DNA from: an uncultured Christensenella sp.
GTDB taxonomy: Bacteria > Bacillota > Clostridia > Christensenellales > Borkfalkiaceae
Direction of reading: 5' to 3'
Assembly: GCA_910578565.1 (NCBI GenBank)
Contig: CAJTQF010000004.1
Coordinates: 97,670 to 161,669, forward strand
DNA length: 64,000 nt
Shown here: positions 1 through 8,766 of the stretch, in pieces
How the letters are laid out: the number at the start of each line of letters is the position of its first letter
Position numbering within the stretch: position 1 is the stretch's first letter
The notes under the pieces: generated by a model
Databases searched by the model: none
What the model was told of the DNA's origin: nothing
What the model saw: only the letters and a program-made list of their open reading frames with translations
Program-made: the position numbers and the translations under genes

Positions 1-1
1 A

Positions 2-508
2 ACATTCGAAGAACTTATTAGTTTTATAGCCGATAATAATAAGAATGCGCTTGATGAGTTTTACCAAAATTATGGTAAGCTCATTTATGGTGTAGCTTTT
101 TCTGTATGTAAAAATAGAAGTGATTCAGATGAGGTTGTTGATGAGGTTTTAATTAAAATTTGGAATACCGCAAGTGAGTTACACGGAATAGAAAAGCCTA
201 AAAGTTGGTTATACCGTGTAACTTTTCGTTTAGCTATTAACAAGATTAATTCTCGACCTGATACGTGCAATATTGAAGAAAGAGCAATAGAGGAAGAGGG
301 TTATGAAAAAGTCATAGACAAAATAACATTCTACGAAATAATTGCTGGGCTTAAAGAAATAGAACAACACATATTATGTTTTAAATTTATTGATGATATG
401 ACTTTTGCCGAAATAGCAGAGATTACAGATAAGCCTTTGGATACGATTGCGTATGAATATTATAGCGCTTTGAAAAAGTTAAAAAAACTATTGGATAAAT
501 TTATATAA
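2..508 (+). CDS. ECF-type RNA polymerase sigma factor, 5'-truncated by window edge
   Basis: An open frame runs from base 2 to the TAA at 506-508 and has no start inside the window. The translation looks like a small sigma-70 family (ECF) factor. A region-2-like part has an aromatic/acidic helix (DEVVDEVLIKIWNTA) followed by KPKSWLYRVTFRLAINKI, the classic ECF 2.3-2.4 layout. A region-4 helix-turn-helix follows near the C-terminus (MTFAEIAEITDKPLDTIAYE). It should direct core polymerase to a dedicated set of promoters. The genes just downstream, a secreted papain-like protein and a membrane protein resembling an anti-sigma factor, suggest an envelope-signal regulon. The first residues are missing. 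The subfamily was not determined. Confidence 0.8.
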   Translation, partial: TFEELISFIADNNKNALDEFYQNYGKLIYGVAFSVCKNRSDSDEVVDEVLIKIWNTASELHGIEKPKSWLYRVTFRLAINKINSRPDTCNIEERAIEEEGYEKVIDKITFYEIIAGLKEIEQHILCFKFIDDMTFAEIAEITDKPLDTIAYEYYSALKKLKKLLDKFI

Positions 509-509
509 A

Positions 510-548
510 AATCAAAAAAAATTGCGCCTAATTATTGTCTAATTTATA
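510..548 (+). promoter_or_regulatory. Candidate alternative-sigma promoter (GTCTAAT motif)
   Basis: The gap between the sigma gene and the secreted peptidase contains an A-run, then TTGC, then TTGTCTAATTTATAGAAA. Nearly the same arrangement occurs upstream of the giant surface gene at 2665. A GTC-type -10 is typical of ECF promoters, but assignment to the sigma factor at 2-508 is inference. No good sigma-A -35/-10 pair is visible here. The Shine-Dalgarno AGGAG lies at about 561-565. Confidence 0.35.
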
Positions 549-572
549 GAAATAATTTTTAGGAGTAAAAAA

Positions 573-1736
573 ATGAAAAAAATTATTGGTGCAATTTTAC
601 TTATTGGGATTTCTGCCACTATACCATTTGTCACATATAACGCGGCAAAAGCAGAAACCTTAGACTCGGCTGATAGGGTCTTTTTAGAGTTTATGGGTAT
701 TGAGAATAAAATTTCTTATGAACGATATCCGTTATATAATGAATGCTTTGAATCAAGTGGATGGCAGTATAATTTCAAATTGGAAAATACATATGGGTTT
801 GCATTGATTGCAGAGATATGTGAAAACGATTTGCAATCGTTTGAAGTCGAGGAAGTCTATTATGAAAAAACGTCGCCTTTTGCGCTTTGCAAAGGAATTC
901 CAATATATATAACTTTTAACCAGTATATTGAGTATAAAGACGGTTGTTATTTTGATTTGAGTTCTGGAGCAGAACTGAACCAAGCAACAATAGATAAAGC
1001 TGTTGAAAAGGGGTTCGGATATTCTGGTTCTGGTAATACAACCGAAATAAGAGAAACCTTAAATTATTCAAGCAAAACAGAGAATTTGTACACTATGAAA
1101 GGAAATTTGCCTAATTATAGTGGTGTTGAGGGCGGGACTAATTGTGCTAATGTAGCTGGTGGCGTATTAGTGGGTTTTTATGATAGATTCTGTGAAAATT
1201 TGATTCCCAATTTCCAGAGTTATAGAGTATTGGGAACAACCATTGTATATAAATCTTCGACAGATGAGAGCACTAAGGTAATAGCTGATTTAAATGATTT
1301 AATGGAAACTGATAATAATCAGTTAGGAACAACATTTACAGGCTTTGAAAGCGGAATGGTTAAGTATTCTCAATTACACGGATATACTTATAAGTCTGAA
1401 AATATTCTTACGGGTGGAAACTTTGATTTTAATAAGTATAAAAATTCTGTTGAAAATAATAAACCTGTAGCATTATTTTTAAATAACTATGCCTTTTTAG
1501 ATGGTATACAAGAAAGTGAAGGGCAAGATATAATAAAGAGTACTCATACAACACTTTCGCATGTTGTTATTGCTTGCGGGTATAAACAGAATAATTATTA
1601 TAATTCTAACGGACAAAAAATAGCAGAAAAAATTTACTTAAAAGTATGTAGCGGCATTACAAGTCGTGGTATTTGCTATTTGAATATTAATTCGGTATCT
1701 AAGGTTGATAAAGCTGTTTCTGTAATTATTAGTTGA
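573..1736 (+). CDS. Secreted papain-fold (C39-like) cysteine peptidase homologue
   Basis: This 387-aa protein has a clear signal peptide (KKIIGAILLIGISATIPF, with likely cleavage after the Ala-Lys-Ala-Glu region near residue 27). The second half resembles C39-like/papain-fold peptidases. A Cys sits in GGTNCANVAGGVLVGFYDRF (about residues 186-205). A His sits in LSHVVIACGY (about residues 328-337), followed by a YLKVCSG strand of the kind that carries the third catalytic position. These could be the Cys/His pair, but activity is not proven, and the N-terminal 170 residues match nothing I recognise. The start is supported by AGGAG 8 nt upstream. It lies between a sigma factor and a putative anti-sigma factor, so it may be a regulated exported protease or a processing factor for the large surface proteins downstream. 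Confidence 0.6.
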   Translation: MKKIIGAILLIGISATIPFVTYNAAKAETLDSADRVFLEFMGIENKISYERYPLYNECFESSGWQYNFKLENTYGFALIAEICENDLQSFEVEEVYYEKTSPFALCKGIPIYITFNQYIEYKDGCYFDLSSGAELNQATIDKAVEKGFGYSGSGNTTEIRETLNYSSKTENLYTMKGNLPNYSGVEGGTNCANVAGGVLVGFYDRFCENLIPNFQSYRVLGTTIVYKSSTDESTKVIADLNDLMETDNNQLGTTFTGFESGMVKYSQLHGYTYKSENILTGGNFDFNKYKNSVENNKPVALFLNNYAFLDGIQESEGQDIIKSTHTTLSHVVIACGYKQNNYYNSNGQKIAEKIYLKVCSGITSRGICYLNINSVSKVDKAVSVIIS

Positions 1737-1743
1737 GGAAATT

Positions 1744-2460
1744 ATGGATAATAAAGAAAACAAGCAAATTGAAAATATCTTGAAAAAGAGTGCTGAGAAC
1801 ATTGAATTAAAGCCATTTTCCGAGCGTTGGCAAGTTATCAAAGACCGCTTGGAATTTGATAGCGGTGAAAAAGTAGTCGTTAAGGAGCGAGTACCTGCTT
1901 TAGCTTTGCAAAACAATACTAACGAAAGTAAAAAATCTAATGTCAACACAAAGAAAATTATAATTCTTTCAATTTGTTTGTTTTTGATTATTTTTTTGGC
2001 TATTGTGATTCCAATAAGTCTTCGTAATAATGAGCCGACATATTTTGGGCCAACTGATTTAATACATGAAACTGTTGATGAAACTACATTTTTTGAACAT
2101 ATTAATAAATCAAAAATTGATATTGTAGATATAACTATTTATGAATGCGATGATTATACGTTATTTAAGACAGATACGGGGGAAATTCAAGGTGGGGCAT
2201 TTTTAATAAACGATGAAGAGAATGCGGCATTAATAAATGTTAATTTTTATTCTTCTGCTGTAATCATTCCGCAAGATGATTTTATTAAGTCTGATAAATA
2301 CAATATAAATAGTACTGAAATATTTTACTATAGATTAGAAGATAATATAGATTTGTTTGAATATGAAGTATTAGCTAATCATAAAAATGTAACATATGAA
2401 TTGAAATATCTATCCGTCACAGACAATATATTAGAGTTTTTTAATAAATTTTTTGTATAA
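1744..2460 (+). CDS. Single-pass membrane protein, probable anti-sigma factor
   Basis: This 238-aa protein starts 7 nt after the peptidase stop, so the two are co-transcribed. The N-terminal ~68 residues are charged and helical and would be cytoplasmic, with IELKPFSERWQVIKDRL near residues 20-36. One hydrophobic segment follows at about residues 70-92 (KKIIILSICLFLIIFLAIVI). The remaining ~145 residues would lie outside. That topology and its place in a sigma-factor operon fit an ECF anti-sigma factor. No zinc-binding HxxxCxxC motif is present, so it is not a canonical ZAS protein. The function is inferred from context and topology; the extracellular domain is not recognised. Confidence 0.5.
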   Translation: MDNKENKQIENILKKSAENIELKPFSERWQVIKDRLEFDSGEKVVVKERVPALALQNNTNESKKSNVNTKKIIILSICLFLIIFLAIVIPISLRNNEPTYFGPTDLIHETVDETTFFEHINKSKIDIVDITIYECDDYTLFKTDTGEIQGGAFLINDEENAALINVNFYSSAVIIPQDDFIKSDKYNINSTEIFYYRLEDNIDLFEYEVLANHKNVTYELKYLSVTDNILEFFNKFFV

Positions 2461-2478
2461 GAATTTATAATATAAATG

Positions 2479-2515
2479 AAACGGTTTTTGTAATAATCAA
2501 AAGCCGTTTTTATTT
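2479..2515 (+). terminator. Intrinsic terminator after the sigma/anti-sigma operon
   Basis: A 12-bp stem (AAACGGTTTTTG / CAAAAGCCGTTT, one G-U pair) with a 7-nt loop is followed by TTTATTT. It ends the first operon and makes the giant surface gene at 2665 a separate unit. Confidence 0.8.
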
Positions 2516-2583
2516 ATGTTAAAATATTAAATATGCTGACATTTTTTGTTGTTTTTAAATTAATTTTAGTAAATTTTGGTAAA

Positions 2584-2625
2584 ATCCAAAAAATTTGCAT
2601 CTTTCAGCTTGTCTAATATATGGAA
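2584..2625 (+). promoter_or_regulatory. Candidate alternative-sigma promoter, matches 510-548
   Basis: An A-run followed by TTGC, about 10 nt, then TTGTCTAATATATGGAAA. The TTGTCTAAT-T/A-TAT-(A/G)-GAAA block is shared with the site upstream of 573, with the distance from TTGC differing by 1 nt. It sits about 45 nt upstream of the start codon at 2665, where a promoter is needed after the terminator at 2479. Assignment to the sigma factor at 2-508 is inference. Confidence 0.35.
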
Positions 2626-2664
2626 AGGGATAATTATGCCCAATTTCAGTCTTAGGAGATTTTT

Positions 2665-5600
2665 ATGATAAAGACTAAAAGCAAAGTAATTTTAACATTA
2701 ATATTTATAATGATAATATCAGTTGTAGCCAGTTTATCGGCTATGACTGGAATTGCTTTCGCAGACTCAAATTCAAGTGATTTCAAAAACGGTCGCGGAA
2801 CAGCAGAGAGTCCTTATGAAATTACTTCCGTAGAAGAATTCAATAATGTGCGATATCATCGTGAAGCGCATTTCAAGCAAATGAACAATCTAGATTTTGG
2901 TGATATCGAATTTGGTCCTATAGGGTCGGTGACATTTCCCTTTACTGGACATTATGATGGTGGAAAATACCAAATCAGCAATATACATATTAAGCAGAAA
3001 GCTAATAATGTCGGGCTGTTTGCTTTTGTAGATAATGTTGGTGTAATAGAAAATCTTAAATTAGTTAACGCTGAAATTGAAGGCGAGTACAATGTTGGTT
3101 CTTTTGCAGGTACAAATCGTGGTACAATTATAGGTTGTGTTTCATCTGCGAAAGTTTCAGGAAAGGGAGCAGTCGGTGGAATAGTCGGCTTGAACGCAGC
3201 TGGCGGTAAAACGCAGGAATGCGGGAACACCGGAAATATATTTTCAACAAATGAAAACGGTATGTATGTCGGCGGAATAGTCGGCATCAACAACTCATTG
3301 GTGCAAGATTGCTATAATCACGGTAAAATAAATTCCGATAAAAATTTTAATGTAACCTATGTCGGCGGAATAACCGGACTTAATGACGGTGGAAGTTATA
3401 ATGCTGAAATAGATCGTTGCTATAATATTGGCGAGATAATTGGTAACGCACGTGGACAAGTTACCGGAGATAATTTAAAAGGGGAAATTTACAATAGCAA
3501 ATGGCAAACATCGGAATTAGACAAAGCTGCTTCGTTTGACAGCGGCAACATTTCGGACACGAATGTGTTAAGCAGTAACAGCTTCACTACAGCTAACTCC
3601 TTTAACGGCTGGGACTTTGATAAAACGTGGAAGTATATCAAAACAAAAAGCGAATACCCTCTGCTTAACCGTGAATACGTCAAGGTTGAGTCTGTTTCGT
3701 TTAAGCAGTCTGAAATAGAATTGCGCCAAGGAAACAGCCTAAAACTTGAGGCAGTGGTAACACCTATACACGCAACGGAAAATACGGCCAAGTTAGAATT
3801 AAACAGTAATATTGTCGGCGTGAAGTTGAGTCAAGATAATATTTTAAGTGTTTCAAAATCGGTAACACCCGGAACGAAAATCAGCATAAAAGCAAAGGCT
3901 GAAAACTTATCAACGAATCTCACTGTTACTGTCACCAAAATACCTGTAGAAAGTGTAGAACTCACTAATCTGGACGGTAAGAACGAAATTTCACAACTTC
4001 ATGGTTTGCATTTCAAAGGTGAAGTTAAACCTTATGATGCAACATACAAAGGCATTAGATATGAAGTAGATTCATCTTTTGCTGAAATAACATCGGATGG
4101 ATTTTTAACTCTTAAAGAAAACGCACCTACTGGTGCAAAAATAACTGTTACTGCAGTGTCCACCGATGATAATTTGAATAGGGATAGCATAACCGTTACA
4201 GTAGTCAAAGAATCAGTTACATCAGTCGAAATAACGTCCGCCAACAATTTTAAATTAATGGGCTCGCTTAAACTTACAGCAACAGTTTTGCCTAATGAAG
4301 CAACCTATAAAGACGTAGCATATAAAATTATCGCTTCGACTGCTGATGGCGCAAATTTAACCGATAATGTATTGACGGCTAAAGGGCTCGGTATAATTAC
4401 TGTTATTGCCGAAGCGGACGGAGTAAAAAGCGAAGAGTTCAAAATTCAAGTTCTCAAAGAACCTGTAACCGATATAGTTTGGAATATTAAAGACAGATTC
4501 ACTTGCGGCGATATTCTCGTTTTGAATGCTACTGCAATACCCGCTAATGCAACATTAAGCGAAATTCAGTATAGCATTATCGGTGATAATACCGCGCGAG
4601 CATCAATTATAGATGGTGTCTTGCATGCAGAAACGGCAGGCAAGGTAATAGTAAGAGCTATTGCGGATGAATTTGTTAGTGATAAGGAAGTAACTATTGA
4701 TAAAGTTCCTGTAGAGAATATAGAACTCAATTTTGCCGATTCCTTTAAGCATACGGAAAGTCTTACCCTTAATGTAAACGTTACACCTGATAATGCTACA
4801 TATAAAGATAATATTGTATATGAGATAATTTCAGATTCTGCAGATAGCAGAATCGTTTCTGGCGTACTTTACGCTAATAAACCCGGAACTGTTGTTGTTA
4901 AGGTTACAGTTGACGGGATAAGTGCAGAAAAGATAATATCTGTTTTAAAAGAACCTGTTCAGAGCATCAGTTTGAATGCTGTATTCAAAGAAAATGATTC
5001 TGGTGAAGCTTACCAGTTTGTTGCTTCGATTTATCCTGCGACTGCAACTAATCAGGATGTTGTTTATGTTTTAAAAAGCGGTGCCGCTACTTTGTCGGAG
5101 ACCGGATTGTTATTGATTGACCCTTCTGCTCCTGTCGGAAGTCTTATAGAAGTATATGCCATAGTTGACGGAATAGAAAGCTCTGTATATGAAATTAAGA
5201 GCGGAAGAATATCGGTTAAGAGTGTGTCGCTTACTGCAGATTCTTATTCGATCAAGGTCGGGGAAGGATTATCACTTGTTACATCCACTGTTCCAGCGGT
5301 AGTAAGTAATCCTGGCGTAACTTATATCGTTGAAGGGAACGCTGAGGTGATTGATGGTGTATTGTATGTATTTGATACGGAAGCCGTAGGAACAATAATA
5401 AATGTAAAAGCTATTGTAGACGGTGTAGAAAGTAGTGCCATTAGCGTAAATGTAATTGAAACACCTGTTGAAAATATAACCTTTACTTGTGCAACATCAT
5501 TTAAAGTTACCGGAAGCCTAAAACTTTCTGCTTCTGTATATCCCCAAAATGCTACAGATAAGACAGTGACATTTACTATTGTTAGCGGTTCGGATATTGG

Positions 5601-8600
5601 CGCTGAGATTGTAGACGGTTATCTGTATGCTGAAAAGGTTGGTGTTGTAAAAGTAAGAGCTGTCGCAGGAAATGTTTCGCGTGATGTTGTTATTTGTGTT
5701 CAAAAAGAACCCGTTACAAGGGTTGTTTTGACAAGCTCTTTATCAGTAAAAGTCAATAACGAACTTAAACTTGCGGCTACGGTGTATCCTTTCAATGCTA
5801 CGTATAAGGATATAACATTCGAACTTATTGATAATGATATAAGTGTTGAACTTATCGATGGTAATATATTATTTAGTTCTCAGGTCGGAACTGTTGTATT
5901 ACGTGTTAATGCGGATGGCACATATGAAGATTATAGAATAGAGATTACTAAAGAGCCTGTAACCGGAATAGTATTCGGAAAAACGGCGTTTAAGCATACT
6001 GAAAGTCTTGAGCTTGTTACTCGTGTTTTGCCTACTAATGCAACATTTAATGCAGTTTCCTATACGATTTTGAAAAATTATGCTGGATATGAAGATATCG
6101 GCGCCCGTATTGAAAACGGCAAACTTTATGCGAATAGACCTGGAATTATAAAATTACTTATAAATACCGATAACGGTGATTACAGTGAAACCATAGAAAT
6201 TGAAGTAACGAAAGAGCCAGTTATTGGTATCAACATGAATAATAACGTTACTCAGTACCTTGACTACGGGTATCGTGTAGGTCAAATTGATTTAGAAACG
6301 ATTGTGTACCCGTACAATGCAACGTATAAAGATGTTACATACAGTATCGTACCGAAAAACTGTACATATGAATTAAATGGAAAAATTCTAACGGTTACTC
6401 TTGAAGCTTTGAAAATTTCTGATGGGATTGCTGAAGATAAGCAAGCTTCGATTACTGTAAAAGCCGTTGCCGATGGGGTAGAGTTCTACAAAACTTATGT
6501 GTTCTATAAGTTTGATTTGGCTAATGAGAATGAAATAGAACTAGATACATCTGTCAGAACTTTTAAGACAAGCGGGCAATTCGGTTTCAAAATTTTGCTC
6601 CCTGAAAAAATCACGTATAAAGGCATTAAGGTTGAAATCATAAATCAAGGCAACACTGAGGCTAAATTTGGTCACACTGATAATAATTCAATTGAAATTG
6701 ATGAAAATTTCAAGGATAGTATTTTATTGGCTGCATCTTTTCCTGGAACTTTTACACTTAGGATTACTTCGCTTTGTGATGGAAAAACCATTAATGATTT
6801 CGAATTTATAGTTGAAGAAGAAAAAATTAATAATGTTTATTTGGGTGTTCAAGGTGGTAGTAAATATTTTGAATCTGCTTTATGTGAAAAACAATTAACT
6901 GAAACGGCCAATTACAAAGCAGACGATATATCGAATTTCAAACTTTATAAATCAATGCATCTTGCGCAAGGAGAACAAATAAGCTTAAGAGCATTTGCAA
7001 ATGCATTAGATGTGAACAAATTTGCGACATATGGCAAAACGAAACATCTTAAAATTTATTATTTGGACGAAGATGGAAATAAGCTAAGTGCGGACGAAAA
7101 TAATATTTATTTTACTCGTAATAAAGAGACTCTCACCATAAATTCCAATGCTCCAGTTACAGCAACAATTAAATTGTTTGCTGCTTTCGAAGGAAACAAT
7201 ACTAATTCGGATTATGACGTCATATCTGATTATATTGAGATTACTATTGAGTCTGCTTATATTAAAGATATAGAAAATGTTTTAATTAATAAAGACGGTT
7301 GGATTAATGGTATGAATAAGACACCGGGTATGAAACGTGTTCATATTTTAATTGAACATACTTTATCCAGTATTGTCATTGAAAAAACCATTGAAACAGA
7401 TGATCCAAACTTGCAATTAAATTTATATAATCAAAATTTAGGCGGAGAATTTAATATAACTTATACAGCCTATTTTGAGCAACAATTTGGCTCTAAAATT
7501 TATAAATATAACTATATTTTTTCCAACGTTACGAAATTTTCAGGTTTAAAGAATAGTTATTTTACGCAGGAGCCTAATGATAAAGATTACAATAGTATCG
7601 CGCTTTTAGATTATTACCAGAATGCAAAAAATGTTACCGAAGTTGGAAGCAATGTAAAAGTTTTATATGTTTATGGCAATGCATACCAAACCAGGACAGC
7701 AAGTTTCAGATTTAATTGCTCAGCTGATATTTATTTCGATAATTTCAGCTTTACGTCTTCGACTGGCAATGACGCGATAACAATTGGAGATGATCAAACA
7801 ATTAACTTGTTTACCAAGGGTAATATAACTATAAAGGCTTCAAATGGTAATTCCACTAATAAAAACGGCTCAAATGTTATATATGGTCCCGATGCTAAAT
7901 TGACAATTTACAATGAAGCAAGGTTAACGTTAATTGCAGGAAACGGCGCTAATGGTAGCGGAGGTTTTTCACACGACCGCTATGAAGAAAATGGCGGGAG
8001 TGGAACAGCTCCAAGCGGAGGTAACGGCTATGACGGTGGCCGTGGAGGTATCGCTATAAAGTGTAATAGTTTAAATTTATCAACGGAGAACGGTTCGCTG
8101 TCAATTTCAGGCGGAAATGGTGGAAATGGTGGCAACGGAGGTAATGGTCACGGCTCTGATAGAGATGGAAGACCTAAAGCTGGTAACGGTGGTCGTGGTG
8201 GCGATGGTGGCATAGGCGGAGCAGCAATAAGTGTAACCAATAGTCTTGTTTTGAATGTATCGGATAACTTTCTTGATATTTCTTCTGGCAATGGAGGAAA
8301 TGGTGGGGCTGGTGGACATGGTGGAAACGGACCAGCATATCATTATTCTGACCATGGCGGTGATGGTGGATGCGGTGGAAACGCTGGCGCTGGCGGAAAC
8401 GCAATTCAAGCTACAAGTTTGAATGTTATATCGTCTTCTGGAACAATGTCAATTCAGACTGGTAACGGTGGTAAGGGTGGCCGCGGAGGTGATGGCGGTT
8501 ATGGTACCGATAGTTGGGGTAAATCAGATAACGGAAATGGGGCTAACGGCGGTAATTCAGGGAATTCCGGTAGTGTGATTGTTTCAAGCTTTTCAGGAAA

Positions 8601-8745
8601 CAAAACGCATTTCAATAATTGTATAAGCATTGGATCGGTTTATAGCGGCGGAACCAAAGGTAATAATGGTACAGGAAATGGCAATGCCGCAACTGCAAAT
8701 CCCAGTAATGGAAATTCTGGTTCAGCTGGTACAAAAGTTCGTTAA
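2665..8745 (+). CDS. Giant secreted GLUG / Big2 Ig-like / Gly-Gly-X surface protein
   Basis: A 2026-aa exported protein with signal peptide (residues 1-33, ending AFA). Residues ~110-260 hold GLUG-type repeats (VGGIVGLN, VGGIVGIN, VGGITGLN). From ~337 to ~1280 there are about eleven Big2-like Ig repeats of ~80 aa. They open with a P-V-x-x-(I/V) strand and carry L-x-L-x-(A/V)-x-V-x-P-x-N-A-T-Y-K-D-V-x-Y. Residues ~1280-1760 are beta-rich and unrecognised. Residues ~1760-2026 are Gly/Asn-rich, with GGNGGNGGNGGNG-type blocks. There is no LPXTG motif and no C-terminal membrane segment, so the anchoring mode is unknown. AGGAG precedes the start. It probably acts in adhesion or as a surface-layer or matrix protein. 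Big2 and GLUG domains are common in such proteins, but the exact role is not visible. Confidence 0.75.
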   Translation: MIKTKSKVILTLIFIMIISVVASLSAMTGIAFADSNSSDFKNGRGTAESPYEITSVEEFNNVRYHREAHFKQMNNLDFGDIEFGPIGSVTFPFTGHYDGGKYQISNIHIKQKANNVGLFAFVDNVGVIENLKLVNAEIEGEYNVGSFAGTNRGTIIGCVSSAKVSGKGAVGGIVGLNAAGGKTQECGNTGNIFSTNENGMYVGGIVGINNSLVQDCYNHGKINSDKNFNVTYVGGITGLNDGGSYNAEIDRCYNIGEIIGNARGQVTGDNLKGEIYNSKWQTSELDKAASFDSGNISDTNVLSSNSFTTANSFNGWDFDKTWKYIKTKSEYPLLNREYVKVESVSFKQSEIELRQGNSLKLEAVVTPIHATENTAKLELNSNIVGVKLSQDNILSVSKSVTPGTKISIKAKAENLSTNLTVTVTKIPVESVELTNLDGKNEISQLHGLHFKGEVKPYDATYKGIRYEVDSSFAEITSDGFLTLKENAPTGAKITVTAVSTDDNLNRDSITVTVVKESVTSVEITSANNFKLMGSLKLTATVLPNEATYKDVAYKIIASTADGANLTDNVLTAKGLGIITVIAEADGVKSEEFKIQVLKEPVTDIVWNIKDRFTCGDILVLNATAIPANATLSEIQYSIIGDNTARASIIDGVLHAETAGKVIVRAIADEFVSDKEVTIDKVPVENIELNFADSFKHTESLTLNVNVTPDNATYKDNIVYEIISDSADSRIVSGVLYANKPGTVVVKVTVDGISAEKIISVLKEPVQSISLNAVFKENDSGEAYQFVASIYPATATNQDVVYVLKSGAATLSETGLLLIDPSAPVGSLIEVYAIVDGIESSVYEIKSGRISVKSVSLTADSYSIKVGEGLSLVTSTVPAVVSNPGVTYIVEGNAEVIDGVLYVFDTEAVGTIINVKAIVDGVESSAISVNVIETPVENITFTCATSFKVTGSLKLSASVYPQNATDKTVTFTIVSGSDIGAEIVDGYLYAEKVGVVKVRAVAGNVSRDVVICVQKEPVTRVVLTSSLSVKVNNELKLAATVYPFNATYKDITFELIDNDISVELIDGNILFSSQVGTVVLRVNADGTYEDYRIEITKEPVTGIVFGKTAFKHTESLELVTRVLPTNATFNAVSYTILKNYAGYEDIGARIENGKLYANRPGIIKLLINTDNGDYSETIEIEVTKEPVIGINMNNNVTQYLDYGYRVGQIDLETIVYPYNATYKDVTYSIVPKNCTYELNGKILTVTLEALKISDGIAEDKQASITVKAVADGVEFYKTYVFYKFDLANENEIELDTSVRTFKTSGQFGFKILLPEKITYKGIKVEIINQGNTEAKFGHTDNNSIEIDENFKDSILLAASFPGTFTLRITSLCDGKTINDFEFIVEEEKINNVYLGVQGGSKYFESALCEKQLTETANYKADDISNFKLYKSMHLAQGEQISLRAFANALDVNKFATYGKTKHLKIYYLDEDGNKLSADENNIYFTRNKETLTINSNAPVTATIKLFAAFEGNNTNSDYDVISDYIEITIESAYIKDIENVLINKDGWINGMNKTPGMKRVHILIEHTLSSIVIEKTIETDDPNLQLNLYNQNLGGEFNITYTAYFEQQFGSKIYKYNYIFSNVTKFSGLKNSYFTQEPNDKDYNSIALLDYYQNAKNVTEVGSNVKVLYVYGNAYQTRTASFRFNCSADIYFDNFSFTSSTGNDAITIGDDQTINLFTKGNITIKASNGNSTNKNGSNVIYGPDAKLTIYNEARLTLIAGNGANGSGGFSHDRYEENGGSGTAPSGGNGYDGGRGGIAIKCNSLNLSTENGSLSISGGNGGNGGNGGNGHGSDRDGRPKAGNGGRGGDGGIGGAAISVTNSLVLNVSDNFLDISSGNGGNGGAGGHGGNGPAYHYSDHGGDGGCGGNAGAGGNAIQATSLNVISSSGTMSIQTGNGGKGGRGGDGGYGTDSWGKSDNGNGANGGNSGNSGSVIVSSFSGNKTHFNNCISIGSVYSGGTKGNNGTGNGNAATANPSNGNSGSAGTKVR
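3670..6500 (+). repeat. Array of about eleven Big2-like repeat units (coding)
   Basis: Repeating codon blocks encode Ig-like units beginning near 3675, 3945, 4215, 4460, 4705, 4950, 5215, 5460, 5710, 5955 and 6205. The most constant part reads N-A-T-(Y/D/F)-K-(D/G)-(V/I). The DNA copies are diverged, so recent unequal crossing-over is not obvious. Confidence 0.6.
7945..8742 (+). repeat. Gly-Gly-X low-complexity coding region
   Basis: Three to four blocks of GGTGG(A/T)-rich codons encode (G-G-N/D/A/H)n tracts. They alternate with short hydrophobic beta strands such as SLNLSTENGSLSIS, SLVLNVSDNFLDIS and SLNVISSSGTMSIQ. The alternation of Gly-rich loop and strand recurs with a period of about 80-90 residues. 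Confidence 0.8.
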
Positions 8746-8766
8746 CAATAAGGAGAAATTCTATTT

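Noticed and set aside
3670-6500. CRISPR or satellite-like array
   Set aside because: The repeats are protein-level Ig domains of ~240 bp with diverged DNA, not short identical repeats with spacers.
8107-8409. Long minus-strand reading frames opposite the Gly-Gly-X region
   Set aside because: They are shadows of GGT/GGN-rich codons and have low-complexity Ser/Thr/Ile or His-rich content without start signals.
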